Below, piece by piece: positions 17,936 through 24,807 of a DNA stretch of 64,000 nt (position 1 is the first letter of the stretch; each line of letters begins with the position of its first letter). This stretch comes from Roseburia_C sp031555935 (GTDB taxonomy: Bacteria > Bacillota > Clostridia > Lachnospirales > Lachnospiraceae). The notes below the pieces were generated by a model. It ran no database searches. It had not been told where the DNA came from and saw only the letters and a program-made list of their open reading frames with translations. Where the stretch lies: assembly GCA_031555935.1 (NCBI GenBank), contig JAVBTX010000035.1, positions 1 to 64,000 on the forward strand, in the 5' to 3' direction. The translations under genes were made by a program, and so were the position numbers.

Positions 17936-18157
17936 ATGATTGATGGAAGTAAATTTGTAAAATTTCTTGCAAATAAATGTGGCTGTACGTGTAACGGAAA
18001 TGATATTGAGCGAGACGGTGTACATTTCTATCTTAAAAGCAGGGATGGAGAAGTCCATCCAGATAGTGCGGCAAAATGTATGAAAGACCTAAATATTGAT
18101 GGTTCGCTTAGGGATGATGCAAAAGAGAAATTTCCAGAAATAGCGGCTTATCTATAA
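17936..18157 (+). CDS. Small conserved-looking hypothetical protein (73 aa)
   Basis: I do not recognise the family. The 73-aa product has a cysteine cluster CGCTC near residues 15-19 and another cysteine at about 48, and no signal peptide. Coding status is supported by a strong SD (GAAAGGAG 8 bases upstream of the ATG), a good promoter and a terminator just downstream, so it forms a complete single-gene unit. The cysteines could bind metal or respond to redox state; this is speculative. It neighbours redox-stress genes. Confidence 0.65.
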   Translation: MIDGSKFVKFLANKCGCTCNGNDIERDGVHFYLKSRDGEVHPDSAAKCMKDLNIDGSLRDDAKEKFPEIAAYL

Positions 18158-18166
18158 CATCATCTA

Positions 18167-18213
18167 TGGGTGTCTCTAAAAGTTTGTTCATAGCTTTGGG
18201 GACACCCTTTTTA
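18167..18213 (+). terminator. Terminator after the 73-aa gene
   Basis: GGGTGTC pairs with GACACCC across a loop of about 26 bases, followed by TTTTTA. Confidence 0.75.
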
Positions 18214-18247
18214 CTCATTTTTAAAGAAATTATGAATAGTATATAAC

Positions 18248-19237
18248 ATGAATCGAAAAATCGTGCAAACATTTGGATTAATAATAGGTATCCTGGCAAT
18301 ATTAGCAATCTGCACTTTCGTGTGTCATTCGCAGAAGGCGGCACATTACGCTGGTGGCATGATTCTTACGGCAGTGTATCCGACAGTAGAAGGCAGCAGC
18401 CCAGCTATCAACGAACAGAGAGAGGATTACGGTGAACGGTTTCAGCGCCCATCAAAAAAATTGCCGCTGCCAAACCCATATACATTTCAGTCCTATTCCC
18501 AGAGCAATACAAAGAACCAGTTTGAGCATCCAGAAGATGTCATTTACGCATATTTTGGTGTATTAAAGGAGGCTTCAAATATGCTGGGGTATTCCGGCGG
18601 ATGCGGCACCATCGGAGATGCCAGCCAGCCCTACCCTTACGCATTTGAAATGCTTACACCGGAAGTTAAAAAGAATATGACTTTGGAACAATTTGAGGAA
18701 TCCTTTCGGGGCATTGGACATATTACTTTTTTACAGTTACATTCAATGCCAAGTCCGAAGAATGCCCCGATAGATGAGCAATATTACATGATAGAAATAG
18801 AGGTAATCACCGGCCCGAAGGAAGGGAATGAGGATTATAAAGAGGAGCTAAGCTATTTTGCATACTACTACGGAATTGTTACCGTGAAAGAAAGCGGCGG
18901 AAACTGGGGCATTCAAGAGATAGATTATTACCCGGAAGAATTTTTATGTGCGCCATATCATGGCTGGTTCTACGATGCCACAGCAGTGGTTCAGATTGTG
19001 TATATGGAAAATCTTAAAATTGTAGATGAGATAACAGATACGGTGGTAAAAGATGACATGATATATATTTATGCTTACGGTAATGGAAAGCAATACCGTT
19101 TTGATTTTGTTCGGCTGACCAATGGGCATGACATCTTAATCAATGAAAATATAAAGAAGGGTGAAAAATGGGTATCAGTCAATCTGCTGCCTGAAGATTG
19201 GCAGAATATAAAGCTGTCTGCGCATGCTTCTGAATAA
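18248..19237 (+). CDS. Membrane-anchored hypothetical protein
   Basis: A 329-aa protein with one N-terminal hydrophobic segment (about 8-28), probably an uncleaved signal anchor, and a soluble domain facing outward. I recognise no domain; the body is rich in tyrosine, glutamate and proline. The segment LGYSGGCGTIGDASQPYPYA and a C-terminal beta-rich part (residues 240-315) are its most distinctive regions. There is no good Shine-Dalgarno before the ATG at 18248, so the start may be less efficient or misplaced. It stands between two terminated units. Confidence 0.65.
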   Translation: MNRKIVQTFGLIIGILAILAICTFVCHSQKAAHYAGGMILTAVYPTVEGSSPAINEQREDYGERFQRPSKKLPLPNPYTFQSYSQSNTKNQFEHPEDVIYAYFGVLKEASNMLGYSGGCGTIGDASQPYPYAFEMLTPEVKKNMTLEQFEESFRGIGHITFLQLHSMPSPKNAPIDEQYYMIEIEVITGPKEGNEDYKEELSYFAYYYGIVTVKESGGNWGIQEIDYYPEEFLCAPYHGWFYDATAVVQIVYMENLKIVDEITDTVVKDDMIYIYAYGNGKQYRFDFVRLTNGHDILINENIKKGEKWVSVNLLPEDWQNIKLSAHASE

Positions 19238-19262
19238 AACAGAAAACCGAGTTAGGAATAAA

Positions 19263-19291
19263 TTGACGGGAAAATAAAATCAGCGTATAAT
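19263..19291 (+). promoter_or_regulatory. Promoter of the superoxide reductase gene
   Basis: TTGACG (19263-19268), 17-bp spacer, TATAAT (19286-19291). The leader is about 45 nt and ends with SD AAGGAGGT. Confidence 0.85.
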
Positions 19292-19345
19292 GAAACAATA
19301 CTAATTAGGTATGAAAACGGAGTCACATAAGGAGGTTATTAATCT

Positions 19346-19720
19346 ATGGAAGTTAAGTATTACATTTGTGAAACCTGCGGTAAAATGATTGCAGTGTTAA
19401 AAGAAACACCAGCTCCAACGATGTGTTGTGGAAAGCCAATGAAAGAAGTTATTCCGGGAACAACCGATGCAGCAGTGGAGAAACATATTCCAGTAATTCA
19501 GGTAGAAGGAAATCTAGTAACTGTAAGTGTTGGAGAGGTTGAGCATCCAATGTTAGATGAACATTATATTGAGTGGATTTCTTTAAGCACCAAAGAAGGA
19601 TATCAAAGAAAATTATTGAAGCCAGGTGATGAGCCAAAAGCAGTATTTGCATTAAGTGATACTGATGAGGCAGTTGCAGCATTGGCATATTGCAATATTC
19701 ATGGTTTGTGGAAAAAATAA
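19346..19720 (+). CDS. dfx: Desulfoferrodoxin-type superoxide reductase
   Basis: A 124-aa two-domain protein. The N-terminal desulforedoxin domain has the Fe(Cys)4 ligands C8, C11, C27 and C28. The neelaredoxin domain carries the catalytic iron ligands H47 (in EKHIPV), H67, H73, C116 and H119 (CNIHGLW). It reduces superoxide to hydrogen peroxide without making oxygen, the usual defence of anaerobes. It is a single-gene unit with a consensus promoter and a strong terminator, which points to steady expression. All metal ligands are present. Confidence 0.96.
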   Translation: MEVKYYICETCGKMIAVLKETPAPTMCCGKPMKEVIPGTTDAAVEKHIPVIQVEGNLVTVSVGEVEHPMLDEHYIEWISLSTKEGYQRKLLKPGDEPKAVFALSDTDEAVAALAYCNIHGLWKK

Positions 19721-19734
19721 ATAAAGAATAATGG

Positions 19735-19773
19735 CTGGGCAGCATTCAAAGAATAAGGATGCTGCCCAGTTTT
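19735..19773 (+). terminator. Terminator of the superoxide reductase gene
   Basis: CTGGGCAGCAT pairs with ATGCTGCCCAG across a 13-base loop, followed by seven T residues. Confidence 0.92.
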
Positions 19774-19838
19774 TTTGGGTGCATATCCGTGAAAAATATG
19801 ATAGCATAAAAGTAATGAATGAAACGGAGAAAACAAGT

Positions 19839-20903
19839 ATGGACAATCAGGAACAAAAGCACAAACGTCGTGTGCGTTACAGTGGGACACATCCGCGCAG
19901 CTATAAAGAAAAATACAAGGAACTACAGCCAGAAAAATATCCCGAAATGGTCGACCATGTGATCGGCAAGGGCAGCACGCCGGTAGGTATGCATATCTCC
20001 ATTATGGTAAAAGAAATTCTGGATTTTCTGCAGATAAAGCCGGGTCAGAAGGGTTTAGATGCAACCTTAGGCTATGGTGGACACACAAGGGAAATGTTGA
20101 AATGCTTAGAAGGGGAAGGACACATTTATGCAGGGCATATTTATGCCCTTGATGTTGATCCTGTTGAAATAGTCAAAACCAGAGAGCGGTTGAAAGACCA
20201 AGGATTTGGCCCGGAGATTCTAACGATTCGCCAGTTGAATTTTGCTGAGATTGATAAAATAGCCGAAGAAGCGGGAGTATTTGATTTTATTTTAGCAGAC
20301 TTAGGGGTGTCCTCGATGCAGTTAGATAACCCGGAGCGAGGATTTTCTTATAAAAATGCAGGCCCGCTGGATTTACGGTTAAATCCTGAAAAAGGGATAT
20401 CAGCTGCCGAGCGGTTAGCAACGATTAGCCAAGAGGAATTGCAGGGCATGTTAATGGAAAATGCGGATGAACCTTATGCGGAGGAAATTGCAGGAGCGGT
20501 TATACGGGAAATTAAGAAGGGTCAAGCGATTGATACAACAACCAGACTCTACGAGGTGATTGCCGATGTACTGAAATTTCTTCCCGAGAAGGAGCAAAAG
20601 GAAACCATCAAAAAAACATGCCAGCGGACATTTCAGGCATTACGTATCGATGTGAATCAGGAGTATGAGGTTTTATATCAATTTATGGAAAAACTACCAG
20701 ATGTAATGGCTCCGGATGGCCGTGTTGCCATTTTAACATTTCATTCCGGTGAGGATCGGATTGTCAAAAAAGCATTGAAACAACTTCATCGAGCAGGTGT
20801 TTTTTCAGAAATAGCAACGGATGTGATTCGTCCATCAGCAGAAGAGTGTAATCGGAATGGCCGCGCCCGCTCAACAAAAATGCGGTGGGCGATAAAGGCA
20901 TAG
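19839..20903 (+). CDS. rsmH: RsmH-type 16S rRNA (cytosine-N4) methyltransferase
   Basis: A 354-aa SAM-dependent enzyme of the MraW/RsmH family, which methylates N4 of C1402 in 16S rRNA. Motifs are LDATLGYGGHTREML (SAM site), the catalytic-region segment LADLGVSSMQLDNPERGFSY, and the C-terminal FHSGEDRIVKK. It has a basic N-terminal extension and lies outside any dcw cluster, so it may be a paralogue. A 5-residue duplication (GHIYAGHIYA) precedes the acidic SAM loop LDVDP. I chose the ATG at 19839, with GGAG nine bases upstream; an upstream in-frame ATG at 19731 falls at the preceding terminator. Confidence 0.88.
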   Translation: MDNQEQKHKRRVRYSGTHPRSYKEKYKELQPEKYPEMVDHVIGKGSTPVGMHISIMVKEILDFLQIKPGQKGLDATLGYGGHTREMLKCLEGEGHIYAGHIYALDVDPVEIVKTRERLKDQGFGPEILTIRQLNFAEIDKIAEEAGVFDFILADLGVSSMQLDNPERGFSYKNAGPLDLRLNPEKGISAAERLATISQEELQGMLMENADEPYAEEIAGAVIREIKKGQAIDTTTRLYEVIADVLKFLPEKEQKETIKKTCQRTFQALRIDVNQEYEVLYQFMEKLPDVMAPDGRVAILTFHSGEDRIVKKALKQLHRAGVFSEIATDVIRPSAEECNRNGRARSTKMRWAIKA

Positions 20904-20924
20904 AAAAGACAAGGAGGAAAACCG

Positions 20925-21749
20925 ATGTTAGAGTTACCAGAAGCGTATCTACTTGCAAAACAGTTTGAGGAAACCTTAAAGGGGAAAATAATTAGTCGGA
21001 CCATTGCGGCCAAGTCGCCACATGGTTTTGCGTGGTATTTTGGCGAGCCGGCGGAATATGACGAGCTATTGGCGGGAAAACAAATTACCGGCGTAGCGGC
21101 TTATGGTTGCCGACCGGAGCTTCACGCCGAAGACATGATTATATCAGTCGGTGAAGGTGTTAATACCCGCTATTTGCCAGAAGGAACAAAGCATCCCGAC
21201 AAGCATCAGTTATTAATCGAATTTGAGGATGGTGATGCCATTGTCTGCACGGTTCAGATGTATGGTGGAATGTGGGTATTTAAAGATGGTGAGAATCAGG
21301 ATTTTTATTATCAAGTGGCAAAGGACAAGCCATCACCCCTGACAGACGATTTTGATCAGACGTACTTTGAAACACTCATAACCGAGGAAACCTTAAAACT
21401 ATCGGCAAAGGCATTTTTAGCCACCGAACAACGAATTCCTGGCTTGGGAAACGGCGTTTTGCAAGATATTCTTTGGAATGCCAGAATACATCCAAAGCGT
21501 AAAATGAATACATTATCGGCTGATGAAATAGAAAATATGTTTCAATCTGTCAAGCAGATATTGAAAAGTATGGTTGATAACGGTGGTCGCGATACAGAAA
21601 AAGATTTGTTTGGCAATCCAGGTCGGTACGCAACTGCTATGAGCAAGAAAAATAAAGAAGGATTTTGCCCGCGGTGTGGCGGCTGGGTAAAACAGATGGC
21701 GTATCTGGGCGGAAAAGTCTATGTATGTGAGGATTGCCAAAAACTGTAA
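20925..21749 (+). CDS. Fpg/Nei family DNA glycosylase-like protein
   Basis: A 274-aa protein with the three Fpg/Nei parts: N-terminal MLELPEAYLLAKQFEE, a helix-two-turn-helix IPGLGNGVLQDILWNARIHP, and a C-terminal zinc finger CPRCG to CEDCQ. The family excises oxidised bases using the N-terminal proline left after Met removal. Here residue 2 is Leu, and the zinc-finger arginine appears to be Lys (LGGKVYVC), while Glu3 is kept. Catalysis may be altered or lost. SD AAGGAGG precedes the ATG. It follows the RsmH gene by 21 bp and is probably co-transcribed. Confidence 0.85.
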   Translation: MLELPEAYLLAKQFEETLKGKIISRTIAAKSPHGFAWYFGEPAEYDELLAGKQITGVAAYGCRPELHAEDMIISVGEGVNTRYLPEGTKHPDKHQLLIEFEDGDAIVCTVQMYGGMWVFKDGENQDFYYQVAKDKPSPLTDDFDQTYFETLITEETLKLSAKAFLATEQRIPGLGNGVLQDILWNARIHPKRKMNTLSADEIENMFQSVKQILKSMVDNGGRDTEKDLFGNPGRYATAMSKKNKEGFCPRCGGWVKQMAYLGGKVYVCEDCQKL

Positions 21750-21817
21750 GAATCATAAATAAAAAAAGTGCAAACTGCTAATCCTATACTAAAAACGACA
21801 ATTGGAGGTATTGGATA

Positions 21818-23173
21818 ATGCAGTCAGCATGGAATAATGAGGTAACGTCACCTCATCTAAATAAAATAAATTTGCCGGAGTTTCCCCGGTTAGAAAAGGA
21901 TATTCACACGGATGTGCTAATTATTGGTGGGGGAATTGCTGGTATTTTATGTGCCTATTTTTTGCAGCAGGCCGGTGTAAAATATGCTTTGGTCGAGGGG
22001 AAAACCATCTGCCAGGGGGTGACAAGGAACACCACGGCTAAAATAACGGCTCAACATGGGCTAATCTATGACAAGTTATTCAAAGATATTGGGGTAGAGG
22101 GAGCGAGACGTTATTATGAAATCAACCAAAAAGCTGTTGAAAAATACCGGACGCTTTGCATGGGCGTCGCGCGCCAAGGCTCGTCGGAAGGAGTGGACTG
22201 TGACTTCGAGGAAAAGGATGCCTACGTCTACACCATTGACAAGCCAGAAAAAATAAAACGAGAAGTGGAGGCGTTAAGAAGGATTGGCGTGTCAGCAACC
22301 TTTGAAACCAAAACAGAGTTACCATTTCCAATTGCCGGAGCGGTAAAGCTAAAACGTCAGGCGCAATTTCATCCACTGAAATTTATCAGTGCCATTGCCA
22401 AGGACTTAAACATTTACGAACACACCCATGTTGGCGAAATGATTGATAAAAAAGCGGTGACAGAGCACGGTACAATTACCGCCAGAAAAATAATTGTTGC
22501 CACCCATTTTCCATTTATCAACAAGCATGGCAGTTATTTTTTAAAGCAATATCAGCATCGTTCGTATGTAATAGCCTTAGAAAATGGGCCAAATATATCA
22601 GGTATGTATGTTGATGAGGCAATGAAAGGCATGTCATTTCGAAATGCGGGCGACTTGTTATTGATTGGCGGTGGTGACCATCGAACGGGTAAAAGAGGTG
22701 GAAATTGGCAAGAGTTAGAAGACTACGCGAGAAAATACTACCCAGATTATGAAATAAGATATCATTGGGCAGCGCAGGACTGCATGTCTTTAGACAGTAT
22801 CCCATACATCGGAAATTATTCAAAGCGCACTCCAGATTTATTTGTCTGCACCGGTTTTAATAAATGGGGTATTACCTCGGCAATGGTTTCGGCGATGATA
22901 TTGACCGATTTGGTAATGGGCAGAGATAACCCTTATGCAAAAGTATTCTCACCGTCACGTTCGATATTAAAGCCACAGCTAGCTTTTAATGCCGGTGAAG
23001 CAATTTTAAACCTGCTAACGCCAACAGCCAAACGATGTCCACATCTGGGCTGTGCGCTAAAATGGAATAGTGCCGAGCGCTCTTGGGATTGTCCTTGTCA
23101 TGGTTCAAGGTTTACCGAAGGCGGAATTTTACTTGACAATCCGGCCAATGAAAGTATTGATATTAAGCGATAA
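21818..23173 (+). CDS. FAD-dependent oxidoreductase with C-terminal Rieske domain
   Basis: A 451-aa protein. Residues 1-370 form a DAO-type FAD oxidoreductase with the dinucleotide site VLIIGGGIAGILCAYFLQQAG near residue 33. Residues about 400-451 form a Rieske [2Fe-2S] domain with CPHLGC and CPCHGS as cluster ligands. The architecture matches Bacillus YhfW-type proteins. It probably oxidises an amine or similar substrate and passes electrons through the Rieske cluster; the substrate is unknown. SD TTGGAGG lies before the ATG. Confidence 0.92.
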   Translation: MQSAWNNEVTSPHLNKINLPEFPRLEKDIHTDVLIIGGGIAGILCAYFLQQAGVKYALVEGKTICQGVTRNTTAKITAQHGLIYDKLFKDIGVEGARRYYEINQKAVEKYRTLCMGVARQGSSEGVDCDFEEKDAYVYTIDKPEKIKREVEALRRIGVSATFETKTELPFPIAGAVKLKRQAQFHPLKFISAIAKDLNIYEHTHVGEMIDKKAVTEHGTITARKIIVATHFPFINKHGSYFLKQYQHRSYVIALENGPNISGMYVDEAMKGMSFRNAGDLLLIGGGDHRTGKRGGNWQELEDYARKYYPDYEIRYHWAAQDCMSLDSIPYIGNYSKRTPDLFVCTGFNKWGITSAMVSAMILTDLVMGRDNPYAKVFSPSRSILKPQLAFNAGEAILNLLTPTAKRCPHLGCALKWNSAERSWDCPCHGSRFTEGGILLDNPANESIDIKR

Positions 23174-23239
23174 TTCGTGTAAGATGGGACCAAAGAAAGT
23201 CCCCCTCAAAGGCAGGCGGCGGAAAGTTAGGAGAAAAAT

Positions 23240-23608
23240 ATGAACGTAAATACAATTGAAAAGAATCAACTTAAAATTGCTGATGTTGAAAGTAGTGAAT
23301 ATTTAATTACTGATGTACAATCGGCTTTGGACTTAATCATGACCATTCAGTATGAGACTGGAAGCAACCGGATTGCCATAAATAAAGAAGCTATAACGGA
23401 GGATTTTTTTATTTTAAGTACCCGCTTGGCCGGAGAGATTTTGCAAAAATTTATTAATTATGATGTAAAATTTGCAATTTATGGCGATTTCTCAGGATAT
23501 ACCAGCAAGCCGCTGAAGGATTTTATCTATGAAAGTAATAATGGAAAGGATGTCTTCTTTGTGGCGAGTAAGGAAGAGGCAGTTGATATGTTGGTGAATG
23601 CGAAATAA
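23240..23608 (+). CDS. DUF4180 domain protein
   Basis: A 122-aa cytoplasmic protein with the DUF4180 pattern: RIAINKEAITEDFFILSTRL, GEILQKFINYDVKFAIYGDF and the C-terminal KDVFFVASKEEAVDML. The function of the domain is not established; some members sit near regulators. SD TTAGGAG precedes the ATG. It is the last ordinary gene before the repeat-flanked accessory region. Confidence 0.82.
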   Translation: MNVNTIEKNQLKIADVESSEYLITDVQSALDLIMTIQYETGSNRIAINKEAITEDFFILSTRLAGEILQKFINYDVKFAIYGDFSGYTSKPLKDFIYESNNGKDVFFVASKEEAVDMLVNAK

Positions 23609-23652
23609 GAAGTAAAGGCATTAAAATTTAATAAATATTCTTAAAATAAAAG

Positions 23653-23694
23653 AAATTATCCCAGAATGATTGACAAACCATTCTGGGATAATTT
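23653..23694. terminator. Hairpin after the DUF4180 gene (first of the rpn-unit hairpins)
   Basis: A 16-bp stem, AAATTATCCCAGAATG and its complement, closes a 10-base loop and has AT-rich flanks. It could end transcription of the DUF4180 gene. The structure is preserved with compensatory changes at 49873-49914. Confidence 0.65.
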
Positions 23695-23787
23695 ATATTA
23701 AAAGTAAATCTTTAGAAGTATCTGCTTCTAAATTTTCTAATTGTATCATGGCTGGTTCAGCCACTATTCAATCCACATTATTGGGCA

Positions 23788-23839
23788 AGTAAAAGAAACA
23801 AATAAGGTCATTGTCAAATGAAGTTTCTTTTACTATAAT
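23788..23839 (+). promoter_or_regulatory. Promoter and inverted repeat of rpn copy A
   Basis: TTGTCA (23811-23816) and TATAAT (23834-23839) are 17 bp apart. A 12-bp inverted repeat, AGTAAAAGAAAC at 23788-23799 and its complement at 23823-23834, surrounds the -35 box and fills the spacer. The -10 lies only 15 bp before the ATG, so the transcript would start at or in the Shine-Dalgarno. The layout is conserved at copy B and suggests tight repression. Confidence 0.7.
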
Positions 23840-23854
23840 AAAAGGAGAAAGCAT

Positions 23855-24724
23855 ATGACAAATGAAATCAAGATGTACGAACAACTGGAGCTAAAGGATG
23901 ACTTCTTATTTGCTAAGACAATGAGCAATAAAGAAATTTGTAAGCACTTACTGGAAATTATTTTAGATGTGAAGATTTCCGATATCGTTTACCTTGAGCC
24001 GCAAAAGACAATTGACATAACAGCCAATGCCAAAAGTGTGCGATTGGATGTTTATGTGGCAGATGAAAGTCATACCATTTATGATGTAGAAATGCAGGCA
24101 TATAATCGAAAGAACCTGCCGCGGCGAAGTCGGTATTATCAAGGAATGTCAGATTTGGATTCACTGAAAAAGGGTATGGACTATAATGCACTAAATGACA
24201 GCTACATTATCTTTATCTGTATGTTTGATTTATTTGGAAAAGGACGCAGTATTTATACGTTTCAGAATTGCTGTAAAGAGGATAGCAGTATTATACTACC
24301 GGATGGCATAACAAAAGTATTTTTAAATGCCACTGGAACTGGCAATGATATTAGTGAAGATTTAGCTGCCTTTTTAAAATATTTGATGGGTGAAAAGACG
24401 GAAAATGGATTTGTTAGTGAGATAGACGAAGAAGTAGAAAAGGCGCGAAGTAATAGAGAATGGAGGCATGATTATATGACATTAGAAATGAAATACCGAG
24501 AATATTTAGAAGATGGACGAGAACTGGGAATTGAATTAGGTCGTGAGGAAGGCCGTGAGGAAGGCCGTGAGGAAGGCCGTGAGGAAGGAATACGGGTTTT
24601 AATACGAACATTATTAGAAGAAGATATTGAAAAAGATCGTATTCTAGGAAAATTAGCGAAACACTTTCATATGAGTGAAGAACAAGCGAGTAGATTCTAT
24701 CAGCAATATGGAAAGGATAGATGA
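23855..24724 (+). CDS. Rpn family nuclease (PD-(D/E)XK), copy A, full-length
   Basis: A 289-aa protein of the Rpn/YhgA family (often labelled transposase or PD-(D/E)XK nuclease). The nuclease core shows D65 in VRLDVYVAD and E79/Q81 in DVEMQ, then the conserved YYQGMSDLDSL and IIFICMFDLFGKG. The C-terminal part (from residue 208) is a charged helix with four GREE repeats and an Arg/Glu-rich tail. In E. coli, Rpn proteins are toxic nucleases held in check by a separately translated C-terminal fragment and can protect against phage; the same is inferred here. SD AAAGGAG. A paralogue (50076-50909) has one GREE repeat. Confidence 0.87.
   Translation: MTNEIKMYEQLELKDDFLFAKTMSNKEICKHLLEIILDVKISDIVYLEPQKTIDITANAKSVRLDVYVADESHTIYDVEMQAYNRKNLPRRSRYYQGMSDLDSLKKGMDYNALNDSYIIFICMFDLFGKGRSIYTFQNCCKEDSSIILPDGITKVFLNATGTGNDISEDLAAFLKYLMGEKTENGFVSEIDEEVEKARSNREWRHDYMTLEMKYREYLEDGRELGIELGREEGREEGREEGREEGIRVLIRTLLEEDIEKDRILGKLAKHFHMSEEQASRFYQQYGKDR
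24476..24724 (+). CDS. Predicted internal C-terminal Rpn product (RpnS-like antitoxin), copy A
   Basis: In frame within the rpn gene, an ATG at 24476 is preceded nine bases away by GGAGG (24462-24466), which encodes Trp-Arg in the long protein. It would give an 82-aa protein starting MTLEMKYREYLEDG and containing the GREE repeats. The same site and spacing occur in copy B at 50697. By analogy with the gene-within-gene Rpn systems this fragment would dimerise with and block the full-length nuclease. Translation is predicted, not shown. Confidence 0.6.
   Translation: MTLEMKYREYLEDGRELGIELGREEGREEGREEGREEGIRVLIRTLLEEDIEKDRILGKLAKHFHMSEEQASRFYQQYGKDR
24539..24586 (+). repeat. Four tandem 12-bp repeats in rpn copy A
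   Basis: GGYCGTGAGGAA is repeated four times with one base difference in the first unit, encoding GREE each time. Copy B has a single unit. The 12-aa length difference between the two full proteins (289 versus 277) equals exactly three units. Replication slippage could change the number without shifting the frame. Confidence 0.9.
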
Positions 24725-24763
24725 GAAGAAGTTAAATAAGATAGACAAAAACAGACACTATAT

Positions 24764-24796
24764 ATGGGCCGCTACAATTCTGTTGTAGCGGCCCAT
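24764..24796. terminator. Bidirectional terminator between rpn A and the GLUG-1 gene
   Basis: ATGGGCCGCTACAA pairs perfectly with TTGTAGCGGCCCAT across a 5-base loop between two convergent genes. A diverged relative lies at 36171-36204. Confidence 0.88.
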
Positions 24797-24807
24797 AGCT
24801 ATTGCTT

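Larger units (their letters stand above)
23632..24724 (+). repeat. Left flanking direct repeat (rpn unit A)
   Basis: This stretch, consisting of about 220 bp of hairpin-rich non-coding DNA plus an rpn gene, recurs in the same orientation at 49851-50909. Four hairpins in the upstream part are shared: 23653-23694, 23711-23732, 23750-23762 and 23788-23834. In the first, the stem bases TT/AA of this copy are CC/GG in the other, a compensatory change. The two copies bracket the twin surface-protein cassettes. Confidence 0.85.

Noticed and set aside
23671..23700. TTGACA in the loop of the hairpin upstream of rpn A as a promoter
   Set aside because: The hexamer at +17 is TTATAT and the -35 lies in a hairpin loop. 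The TTGTCA/TATAAT pair nearer the gene is better and is conserved in both copies.
23855..24724. Rpn gene as a transposase of an insertion sequence
   Set aside because: Family members are often labelled transposases, but there are no terminal inverted repeats or target duplications at its ends, and the protein has a PD-(D/E)XK nuclease core.
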